Source of the DNA: Paulinella micropora | Lineage: Eukaryota; Cercozoa; Imbricatea; Euglyphida; Paulinellidae | Length of the DNA: 64,000 nt | NCBI GenBank assembly: GCA_019918135.1 | Contig: WBZZ01002522.1 | Location: 18,501-82,500, forward strand | Reading direction: 5' to 3' | In this document: positions 54,425 through 64,000 of the stretch, piece after piece | Layout of the letters: every line of letters starts with the position of its first letter | Position numbering within the stretch: the stretch's first letter is position 1 | The notes under the pieces: model-generated | Database searches by the model: none | What the model saw: the letters and a program-made list of their open reading frames with translations, nothing else | What the model was told of the DNA's origin: nothing | Program-made: the position numbers and the translations under genes

Positions 54425-57400
54425 GAGAGAACCCCTCTCTCTAGCCAGGACGTCCACACTGCGCGGACGGCCGCGCCGCGCAACATCAACGTCACTTGGG
54501 GGAGAGGGTGGGACAGAAGCTGATGGAACCTCAGTGAGGTCAATCACCTCCTCGCCCCCATCCTCCACCCCAAGCTCCTCCCTTTTACCCTCCCTAGCAG
54601 ACCAACACTCAGACACATATGATCCAAACAAAATATCCAACTTTGGAGGGGGACGCAACGCTGTAACCCCTAACAACGCAGCAAGCCTAAAGTTACTGCG
54701 GAAGCGCGACTTCCCCTGAAAAAACTTACAAAACAATCGTGATTGATCCACAGGCGACATATCATCCCAACCCTGCCGCACAGAGCCCTCCCGCTCCCGC
54801 CCAAGCAACACATCCTCCACCACAACCTCACCGCCTACGACCTCACCACCCTCCTCACTCCCTCCATCCCCCTCAGCAGCCCCCACAGCCATGCCACCGA
54901 GCCTCTGCATACTCAGCAACAGCTGCTTACGTCTCCCCTCATGCATGGGGCAATCCCATAAGAAGTGCGCAAGGGACTCATTGACATCATCATGACAACA
55001 GAAGCAGCGAGGGGACGTGCCACTGACCAACTTGCTGCGGTACAACCGAAGGCGGTTGTTGCAGCTGAGCAACCTTCTCCGAAGCAGATTATAATGCGCA
55101 TCATCAAGGGCTACCCATCTTGGGAACTCCTTAGTTCCAAAGACTTGTCTTAGGATGACTCGCAGGCCATCAGTAAGATCGCTGCCTGCCTCTCGCTTGT
55201 CCCACATCAGTTGCTGCACCATCTTGACGTCCTGCTGAAGGGCCCACTTGTCCACAGTCGAACTCCAACCCTCGAGGTCCTTCTCTGAGCTATTTAGGAG
55301 CTCCTGAAGCCCTTGTTGTAGATCCATTGAGTCCCTGATAGCGCCTTCGGCCTCCGCAGTCCAGTCGGATTTGACTTGAGATGCGATGACAGGAAATCGC
55401 TTCTCCGGTAGAACACGCAGCCGTCCATAGAACTTCAGTTGCGCCGCCCGCCGCAAACGCTCCGCACTCAAAGAGCGCGCCAGAAAGAGTGTAATCCACT
55501 TGCTTGTCTTAGGGCTGATGCCGAGAATCATCCTCATGGGGCGCAGCATTGCTGCATCCAGCTTGGTGAGCTGCGATACGGGGGCACGCCAGACATCGAA
55601 GGCGTACTTCAGCTTGGCCCCCACAAGTTAATTCCAGCACATGAGACGATACCTAGCTTGTATCTCACCTGCACACCACAAAGAGTACCAACCTGCGGTG
55701 GCGACTTCAGTGACACGCGTAGCACGCAGGGCCTGCTCCTTCCACTTCAGGTCGCCGGTGATAACCACTCCCAGGTACTTGTACTGACTGGTGACACAAA
55801 GCTTCTGGCCGCGAAACCACACCACGGGCTCACCTCGCTCCCTGATACTTGGTCGTTTTGCCTTGCTCGACGTGTAAATGGGCATGATTTCCGTCTTGCC
55901 GGGCTTCAAGTTGACTTCCAGCCGGTAATCTTCCGCGAACTTGGCCACAACATTGACCATCTTCTGGAGCTCGGTGCGACTGTGAGCGATGAGGGCCACG
56001 TCGTCCGCGTATAGAAGTGCCTTGATGTCGTTCAGCCGCTTCACATCCGTGATCTTGAGGGCACTCGCCAGCCGATCACACAGCTCATCCATAAAGACTT
56101 TGAAGAGTGTGGGAGAGAGAGGGGACCCCTGTTGGACGCCTACACCCTCCAGTACTTCGGGGGTGAGTGCTCCATCAACTAGCACTTGCGACGAAGTCTG
56201 CTCGTAGCACCTGCGTAGCGTGCGCCAGAACTTGCCCCTTACACCCAGCTTCCAGAGCCTCTCAAATAGGCAATCTCTCCAAACAGACGGGAAAGCCTTG
56301 CGTAGATCGACGAACAGGACATACGACTCCCGCTTCTGCTGCTGACGCCCCTTCAACCTCTGCCAAAGGGTAAAGACCTGATCCGTAGTGCGACGCCCCG
56401 GGCGGAAGCCTCCCTGCTCTGGACGTAGCTTATCCGGGCCATCCACGAAGAGCGTTAGACGAGTAGCTAATAAGGACAGATACAGCTTTCCAAGGCAACT
56501 AATAATCGAGATATCCCTCCAGTTGTCAGGATCCGTAGGATCCCCACCCTCGGGGATATTGACGATGATTCCCTTGCCCCAAGCTTTTGGAGTCCTCTCG
56601 GCTTCTCGAATCCAGTTGAAGTACTGCGTTAAGTAGCCATTGATGTAGGCGCCGCCATACTTGAGCATCTCGTTCTTCACTTTGTCCTCGCCACAAGCTT
56701 TGTGGTTATTCAGGGCACGTTGCCTTGCAAGGACCTCCTCTTGCGTGAACGGCTTGTCCAGCTCTTCGCAAGTGTCTTCACCTACTTCGTGCTCCTTCAT
56801 AGCCCGGGCCACCTCATCTCTGAAGCGATCGTTCCAGTGGAACTGCCGCTTAGCTTCGGCTTCCTCCCACTCCAGCGAGCCTGCTTCTGCACAGCACTCC
56901 ACCACAACAGCCGCACTTGCCGGATTTTCCCGTGGCTTCACCGAATTTTTCTGAAATTCCTCCCACCGAGCGACCTTTTCCGGCAGCGTACACGCCAGTG
57001 AGCCATCCTCCCTTTGCACCGGCGCGGAGACCTTCGTTCTGCGTGCCCCGCCAAGCCGCTTCGCGAGTAGCCAAAAGCGCTTTGAGGATTGCTCGCGTTG
57101 ACATTTGACCGCTTCTTCCTGCACTTGCTTGAAGGAGGCGGACTTCTTGGCCCGAGTTGCCTTCCGAATTTGCTTGCGGAGCCGTAGCCAATTCAAACGG
57201 GCTTCCGCATTCGATTAATCCCTCCTGTATGCTGCGTAGACCTCCCGGCGCTGCTGAATGAGCTCCTTTAGCTCCCCGTCGAACCAATTGTTGGTGAAAC
57301 GGGGTCGTATACATCTGGAGCCAAGGACCCGGTGCACCGCCATTCGGAAGGACTGCGCCACTCGCTCGGTGACGTCATCTACCACCCGTTGGCTGTCGGC

Positions 57401-59490
57401 ACCACCCGATAGGTCAAGCTCAGGCAGCTGATGCACTCCAAGCTTCTGTATGCAATGCTGGAATACGTCATCGAACTTGTCGCGTAGATAATCCAGCGCT
57501 TGCTTCGCAGCGTGATCATTACCCGAGACACCAGCACCAATAAGCTTATCAACACGAAAGGACCTGTAAGGTTTCGCAGCCCGCTTTGGCTGGCGCTGGC
57601 CGCTCCACGTCAGTTCGGCCCATACTGCCTTGTGGTCCGTATCAAGATCATCTTCGCATACTCCGAACTTTGCTCCAGATGCCAAGCCAGGCGACGCGCA
57701 GATGTAATCGAGGAGGTGCTTGCCTGTGCCCATGCCGCGCTGCTCACGCCGGGACCACCAGTAGGACCCTTCCACTGGGCACGAGAAGCCGCTCAGATTT
57801 CGCAGGCCCGTAGCGACGAGGACAGCCGCGAGTCTCTTGCCGTTCTCCGAACGTACCGGTGCTCCCTTATCATCGACCTCCCCGTGCTGACCGACGATGC
57901 CCTCCTCTTTTCGGCTGCATGCCGGCCCGAGCTTCGCGTTGGCATCCGCCACCGTGACCACAAGACATTTAGCTCCAAAAAAAGCTATAGCTGCCTGCCA
58001 GGCCGCATACGCCTCTGACACTCTTCTTCCTGCGTTTCCTGGGGAAAGTAGCCGTTGCACACATAGATATCCTGAGCGCCGGTAACACCCGAGACGATAC
58101 GCAGCCACACTTGCTGCCGGTGGTCGACGGGTGCTGACACCAGGTTGCAATACGGACCAAGGAAGTTAGCCACCGCGAATAGAACCCCACCCTTGCAGCG
58201 ATTTTTCTCGCTGACCTCCGCAGGTTTTCCAAAAATCCGGAATCCATCCAGGCTGCATTTGGAAAGTTGCTTCTTGCCCATGCGGTGCTCCTGAGCCCCG
58301 ATGACTAGCCAGCACTCGTGCTTGTAGAATGATGCCCATTCCGCCGTGCCTACGTTGTAGTATCCCGTTTTACCCTGCCAGTTGTGACTCGCGACGAGTA
58401 GCTTGAAGCCGGTATCGAACTGCTTGGAGCGGTGCTTCTTGGCTCGTTTCCGGACCCGACGGCAGCGCTTGGTTTCCGCACTCGTGCTGCCCCCCTCTGC
58501 AGGTACTTGCGCAGGTTGGTCTCCCACTGCACTGGCCGCCGAATGCAGGGGCACCACATGCACATCAGCACACTCAGACACACACTTAGGTGCATCGGCA
58601 GCCAATTCCGAAGATACCACCTGCACATCATCGACACATTCTTCATGCAGAGGCAAGACACGATATCCCGTCGCAGCTTCCTCCTTCCGGACCGCCGCTT
58701 CCCCACGCAGATGGATGCGAATAATCCTTCGGACACGTTCCCTGTCCGTGAACCTGCGCTCAAGGGCCACATTGACCCCTCTGCCGAAGAATTTGAGATG
58801 TTTGAGTTGCTGCAACGCCGTCTGCCTGCTGTCATCGTCCTCGTAGACCAGCTCCAGGTGACGAGACATTCGCTGGCCTTGCCACTCCATTACCGGGATC
58901 ACCAGACCAAGACCGCTCATTTTGGAGGCGATCTCCTGTAGATTGGCGCGTTCTGAGAGCCCCCAGACAATCAGATTACGCCCGTCCTTGTCGTACCGAT
59001 CTACCCGCCGGTACCGTCGAGGCGGCGGTGCCATCTGCCATATAGCGCCGCTCGCCTTATGTTGAAGCGCCGACCCGTGTGCTAGGTTTGGGGAGGAAGG
59101 ATGAGGCGCAGCTAAGATAGCATCTCCACGTGGTTTAGGAATTCCGTCATATACGCGAGCTCTCATCCTCCCATCCTGGGACATCGGGCCAGAGCCAGTC
59201 GAAGAGGCATTCCCACGGGGATTGTCCAGGTCTTCGGCGATTCTACCTTGTCCAATAAGGGCCACAGTGGTAGCTCCGTGCTTCGCGTATTTGTAATCCA
59301 TTGAGAGTAGTAGACGGCCAATGTCGCTGGCCATCACCGCCGCGCCTCTTTACGCAGAGGAAAGCGCCCGTCCATGCAAATAGCATCGGCTGTATCTGCA
59401 ACACACACTACACGCATTTCCGCCAGTGTCACTGGACGCTGCCGCGTCGCTTCGTGCCCTTCGGCGCCCGCCAGCACCCTCAGCGTCGCC
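54425..59490 (-). pseudogene. APE-type LINE, copy 2 (5' end complete, 3' end truncated)
   Basis: About 98-99% identical to copy 1 but extends further 5'. From the start (59337) an ORF holds a probable RNA-recognition-type domain (NLIVWGLSERANLQE, RHLELVYEDDDSRQ), a basic linker (CRRVRKRAKKHRSKQ) and the beginning of the endonuclease (LVASHNWQGKTG, IGAQEHRMGK). After a frame break near 58020 the endonuclease continues (VTVADANAKLG, DTDHKAVW). TAA (57215-57217) separates it from RT in the same frame (57196-55628): FRPGRRTTDQV, FVDLRKAFPSVW, YADDVAL. A TAA near 55628 and the 3' truncation at 54425 end it. N-terminal and EN-RT parts seem to have been one ORF originally. Confidence 0.9.
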
Positions 59491-60314
59491 AGAACCTGCC
59501 TCACGCACTACACACACTCTCCATCGCATCGCCAACGCCTCTACTCTCATGCCTTATGGACTTTCAGCTGCTCCTAACAATACACATCATGAGGTACGGG
59601 TGTCCCCGAGTGGAGCCAGATCGGACGGCGTGCCGCTGAAACTCCTTCCCCCACGTGGGTATAGAAGGCGCGAACCTAGCGGTACCTACAGGGTCTTACA
59701 GACAAGTATAGTAATCCCAGCCGAAGCTGCTCAGTTAGAAATGCAACGGTGGAGGGTGTGAATGCATGGGGCAAGGCACGGCAACGCAGCAAGGCACTGC
59801 GACCGACTGAAGCCCCTCTCCAACGTGCGCTCATCATGTGTTCCAGTTAGGCAACCCCGAAGAAGCGAAGATAGGGAGGAGACAAAACCCAGATAGGATG
59901 AAGATAGGATTAACATGAAGCCGAAATGGAGCCGAGTTGGAAGATGTCAACTCAGCACCATCTCGGCTCAATGTGAATCCTATCTTCAACTCATCTCGGT
60001 ACTGTTTCCTCCGAATGCTCACCTCAACAAGATCACCAAACCGGAACTGGAAGCACCCAGGCATTTACTCAGCAGGAAATTCGGCGAAAATAGGCTAACC
60101 AGGAAACCAGACTCAAACCAACAGCCAAGAAAAACGAGCCAACCAACAATCCAACAGACAACCCCACAACCTGCCTAGCCGAACCCCTACCGAGTAAATG
60201 CACAGTTGAGAGTTGCGCATATCCAGGTGACCGCACTCCCCAAGCGGTCACCTTCGTGAGGAGATGCCCAACCACCTCCTCTTCCCATAGAGTGCAATCT
60301 TGTGCACCACTCCA
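59491..60314 (+). repeat. U830 repeat, copy 2
   Basis: Same as 45602-46427. It directly abuts the 5' end of the LINE here, whereas the other copy abuts gag. Confidence 0.7.
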
Positions 60315-60354
<40 letters not shown>

Positions 60355-60355
<1 letters not shown>

Positions 60356-60621
60356 GTGCTTCTCTGTCAATGGCTGATGCATTTCTGCACATGCGCCTCC
60401 ATCGTCTCACCAGTGAGGGGAGTATGAAGAATTGACGATAAGCTCTAATGACACCCCCGCAAGGGCAGTTCCAACACTTCCAGACGGGCCGGTATGTTCA
60501 ATGAAAATACTGGTCCAGACGGATCGGTATGTTCAATGAAAATACTGGTGGCACCGACGGGAATCGAACTGGCGACAGGGCCCAGATGGTAGAACTTGAC
60601 CACTGGGCTATCACGGTGTCC
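60355..60621 (-). mobile_element. tRNA-derived SINE
   Basis: Full length; promoter boxes intact. Confidence 0.92.
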
Positions 60622-60624
60622 ATA

Positions 60625-60655
<31 letters not shown>

Positions 60656-60656
60656 T

Positions 60657-60925
60657 AGTGCTTCTCTGTCAATGGCTGATGCATTTCTGCACATGCGCCT
60701 CCATCGTCTCACCCGTGAGGGGAGTACGAAGAATTGACGATAAGCTCTAATGACACCCCCGCAAGTGCAGTTCCAACACTTCCAGACGGGCCGGTATGTT
60801 CAATGAAAATACTGGTCCAGAAATAGACAGGTATGTTCAATGAAAATACTGGTGGCACCGACGGGAATCGAACTGGCGACAGGGCCCAGATGGTAGAACT
60901 TGACCACTGGGCTATCACGGTGTCC
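60657..60925 (-). mobile_element. tRNA-derived SINE
   Basis: Full length. Confidence 0.92.
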
Positions 60926-60959
<34 letters not shown>

Positions 60960-60961
<2 letters not shown>

Positions 60962-61132
60962 TATATCCTGCCAATTGCTGAGCCAAAAGGCCATGTGCAT
61001 CCAGTCCTCCATTCCATAAGGAAAGTCTCCACACCAATCTATGGGATAAAGGAAGTGACGGCATAGAACATTGCTCTAGGAGCTTTATACCAATCAGCAC
61101 ATTGAAAAGGACCAATGGCATATGTACTACCT
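60960..61132 (-). repeat. R175 ATT-tailed repeat
   Basis: Minus-strand copy with several SNPs. Confidence 0.85.
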
Positions 61133-61169
61133 AATAATAATAATAATAATAATATTAATAATAATAAAA

Positions 61170-61224
<55 letters not shown>

Positions 61225-61492
61225 TTGCTTCTCTGTCAATGGCTGATGCATTTCTGCACATGCGCCTCCATAGTCTCACCCTTGAGGGGAGTACGAAGAA
61301 TTGACGATAAGCTCTAATGACACTTCCGCAAGGGCAGTTCCAACACTTCCAGACGGGCAGGTATGTTCAATGAAAATACTGGTTCAGAAATAGACAGGTA
61401 TGTTCAATGAAAATACTGGTGGCACCGACGGGAATCGAACTGGCGACAGGGCCCAGATGGTAGAACTTGACCACTGTGCTATCACGGTGTCC
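61225..61492 (-). mobile_element. tRNA-derived SINE, older copy
   Basis: Full length but with more substitutions than its neighbours (e.g. cacttccgcaagg, ccactgtgctatc). Confidence 0.9.
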
Positions 61493-61512
61493 AAAATAAT
61501 AATAATAATAAT

Positions 61513-61910
61513 ATATTGATCTGTCATGGCTGAGCCAGAGGGCCATGCGCCTCCATCCCTCGACCCAACAGTTACTGAAGTGAGTATGTTCGGTAGGGAA
61601 GAGTGACTCTAACCATCCTGCATAGAAGGCACCAAAAGGAAGTCCCTACTACCCGCACAGTGTCGGGTACCTTGCAGGAAATCAAATACAAATAATTGAT
61701 CTTCCCCGCGTGAGAGCTCCACGAGACTGGGTAGGTTCCGCATGGAGGTGCTCACAGGGGTAGCAGACATTTCATGCGGTCTGCCAGCGCATGAGGACGT
61801 TTTGTGGTAAGTATCTGGGACGCCTCGAACCCGTCACCACCCTTAGATCGCGGAATGTAAATACCCATTTGATCCCACATGGTGTATGTCTTATAAAAAA
61901 CAACACAACG
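61513..61910 (-). repeat. Another ATT-tailed repeat, single copy here
   Basis: On the minus strand its end reads ggatggaggcgcatggccct, ctggctcagccatgacagat and then ATT units, like the 3' ends of the SINE and R175. The body is not repeated elsewhere in the window. Confidence 0.55.
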
Positions 61911-62075
61911 ACATGGCCTCGGAACCAACACAATAACATAGCCTCGGAACCCACATCGACATAGCCTCGGAACCCACACAACAACAGAGCCTCGGAACCA
62001 ACACAACTACATAGCATCGGAACCAACACAACAACATAGCCTCGGAGCCAACACAACGACATAGCCTCGAAACTA
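61911..62075. repeat. 24-bp minisatellite, about 7 units
   Basis: Imperfect units of the type acatagcctcggaaccaaca plus caac. Confidence 0.9.
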
Positions 62076-62133
62076 GTGGGAAGATGCCCAACCACCTCCT
62101 CTTCCCGTGGGGTGCCATACTGTGCACCCCTCC

Positions 62134-62135
<2 letters not shown>

Positions 62136-62195
<60 letters not shown>
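62136..62195. repeat. (AAT)n microsatellite, SINE tail
   Basis: About 20 units. Confidence 0.95.
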
Positions 62196-62196
<1 letters not shown>

Positions 62197-62462
62197 GTGC
62201 TTCTCTGTCAATGGCTGATGCATTTCTGCACATGCGCCTCCATCGTCTCACCCGTGAGGGGAGTACGAAGAATTGACGATAAGCTCTAATGACACCCCCG
62301 CAAGGGCAGTTCCAACACTTCCAGACGGGCCGGTATGTTCAATGAAAATACTGGTCCAGACGGATCGGTATGTTCAATGAAAATACTGGTGGCACCGACG
62401 GGAATCGAACTGGCGACAGGGCCCAGATGGTAGAACTTGACCACTGGGCTATCACGGTGTCC
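62196..62462 (-). mobile_element. tRNA-derived SINE
   Basis: Full length, variant middle unit ggtccagacggatcggta. Confidence 0.92.
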
Positions 62463-62471
62463 ATAATAATA

Positions 62472-62513
<42 letters not shown>

Positions 62514-62516
<3 letters not shown>

Positions 62517-63000
62517 TTTAATAATTCAAAAAAAAATTATTATTATTATTACAATTTAACAGTGCATAACATTCAAAATACAGCAAAGAGGAAGAAAGCC
62601 TTCACAAAGAAGAGAGAGAAGAGAAGACAAAGTGCTGTGTACAGTAAGGGTCGCGCTGCAAGTGTGCCGCAGTGTATGTTGTTATTGTCGTTGTTGTTGT
62701 TGTTATTGTCGTTGTTGCTGTTGTTGTTGTTTGCTATTACTTCATGTTGTTGTGTGTTGAGGTTTGTTGCTAGTGTCCGCCTCGCCTTCCGGCGCGACTG
62801 GCCATACTCCTGCCCACCAAGCCACCTAACCAAGCACAACCAACAACATTGCCATACTCCCGCCCACCAAGCCGCGTAAACAAGCACGAGCCACAGACCA
62901 CACGCACACTTCATCAAACACACCTCACCTTACACTCCAGCAACACTTAGCATCATAGTATAACAAAAACACATGTAAATACATCAATATCATATGCACG
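62514..63000. other. No gene; (TTG)n-rich DNA
   Basis: Begins with the SINE-flanking AT-rich stretch also seen at 47560-47624, then (TTG/TTA)n at about 62677-62755. A 45-base direct repeat (ccatactcc..cccaccaagcc) occurs at about 62803 and 62851. Confidence 0.5.
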
Positions 63001-63069
63001 TGTGTGTGTGTGTACAAGCTTGTGTCTGTCTGCAAGTGTATGCATGTGTATGTGTGTCTGTCTGTGTGT

Positions 63070-63805
63070 CTGCTATATCATCTTGACTCGCGTCTCCGCT
63101 GTCGGGCAGCCCCCGGCATGTGTATGAGCATGTGCATGTGCATGTGTGTCTGTCTGTCGGTGTCTGTCTGTCTGCTACCTCATCTTGACCCGCGTCTCCT
63201 GTGTCAGGCAGCCCTCCACTGGCATGTATATGTATGAGCATGAACACGCGTATGTGTGTCTGTCTGTCTGCTATATATCTGGCAATGTCTTGACCCGCGT
63301 CTGCGGTGTCAGGCAGTCCTCCCCCGGGCGGGTGCACCACGTCCAGCTTGGGCCCCGCGATGTTGTGCTTGTTGATGAGACCAGACAAAGCAACCTGCAT
63401 AGCATAAATGCATGCTTATATCAATACAGATACATACACGCACACATACATACACACATACATATAGAAATATATATATATATATACATACATACATACA
63501 TGCATACATACATACAACATACATACTACATACATGCATACACACATTACATACATACATACATACATGCATGCATGCATACATACATACATACATACAT
63601 ACATACGTACGTACATACGTACATACACACACATTGTATGTATGTACGTATGTATGTATGTATGTATGTACGTACGTACGTACGTATGTATGTATGTATG
63701 TATGTATGATACATACACATACATACATACATACATACATACATAGATGACCTGTGCTTTGGTGATGGCGGCCAGGTAGGTCAGCAACATGGCGTCGTTA
63801 TACTC
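63070..63805 (-). CDS. Exons of an unrecognised host gene
   Basis: Exon 63752-63805 is 18 codons in phase 0 between acceptor tatatacag and donor GTCATC, encoding EYNDAMLLTYLAAITKAQ. The next exon starts at 63394 after acceptor ctatgcag and encodes VALSGLINKHNIAGPKLDVV, then HPPG. Further left are three similar exon-like units (about 63285-63330, 63181-63222 and 63079-63120), each reading ctgcctgacac..gacgcgggtcaaga; the middle one is bounded by atgccag and a GTAGCA donor. The introns are packed with (TGTC)n and (CATA)n repeats. The protein looks helical. I do not recognise the family. The gene continues beyond both ends. Confidence 0.5.
63420..63745. repeat. (CATA)n/(TACG)n microsatellite intron
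   Basis: About 320 bases of CATA and TACG-type repeats lie between two exons. Part of it is self-complementary (catacata left, tatgtatg right, centre near 63635), so a long hairpin is possible. Confidence 0.9.
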
Positions 63806-63865
63806 CTGTATATACATGCATACATAGATACATAGATAGATATACGTACATACATACACGTGCAA

Positions 63866-63922
63866 TCTCTCTCTCTCTCTCTCTGTCTCTCTCTGTCTCT
63901 CTCCGTCTGTCTGTGTGTCTCT

Positions 63923-63955
<33 letters not shown>

Positions 63956-63990
63956 TATATATATATATATATATGCACACACACACACAC
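63866..63990. repeat. (CT)n, (AC)n and (AT)n microsatellite cluster
   Basis: Compound dinucleotide array near the window end. Confidence 0.9.
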
Positions 63991-64000
63991 AGCTATACCG

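Noticed and set aside
62573-62923. Asn-rich ORF near the right end
   Set aside because: A product of the (TTG)n repeat; no conserved domain.
63420-63745. Telomeric or centromeric satellite
   Set aside because: CATA/TACG repeats sit between two exons with splice sites, so they are an intronic microsatellite.

Overview
This is nuclear DNA of a eukaryote, dense in transposable elements. Support comes from GT-AG introns, tRNA-derived SINEs, an APE-type LINE, Ty3/gypsy-like retroelements, a piggyBac transposon and abundant microsatellites, above all (ATT)n/(AAT)n. No bacterial genes, tRNA or rRNA genes, or CRISPR arrays were seen. The species cannot be named from sequence alone; a protist or marine invertebrate is possible.

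Layout. Positions 1-6483 and 24990-34163 are two arms of one large inverted repeat, nearly identical except for indels and a 2.87-kb piggyBac element (26167-29038) present only in the right arm. Each arm carries SINEs, a three-exon uncharacterised gene ('gene X') with a GGSV minisatellite, an upstream leader sequence, and the 3' half of a second gene ('gene Y'). Between the arms lie a Ty3/gypsy pol remnant (6484-9033, minus), a LINE (9034-12963, plus), a field of (ATT)n-tailed repeats, an N-terminal piggyBac remnant, a GC-rich block with a multi-pass membrane protein gene (about 16200-18033), an NIF/FCP1-type phosphatase gene (19722-20787, minus) and more repeats.

Right of the arm (34199-37240, minus) is a broken multi-exon gene resembling a transposon-type family I cannot name. 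Then come a minus-strand retroelement gag with a CCHC knuckle (38697-41281) and a tandem duplication of about 5 kb (40672-45601 and 47625-52496) carrying a CCCH/RGG-type gag. The second duplicate continues into a protease and pre-RT region up to 54424, where it abuts a second LINE (54425-59490, minus). The last 4.5 kb hold SINEs, minisatellites and a few exons of an unrecognised gene (63070-63805, minus).

Most striking observations: (1) the two tandem retroelement copies differ by a clean inversion of about 350 bp in the leader; (2) the LINE and at least four other (ATT)n-tailed families share a related 3' end, suggesting one LINE mobilises them all; (3) a related leader sequence lies upstream of several unrelated genes; (4) the piggyBac insertion has a perfect empty site in the opposite arm; (5) gene X and the membrane-protein gene read well through in-frame TAG codons. 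Most mobile-element ORFs are lightly decayed, with single stops or frameshifts.
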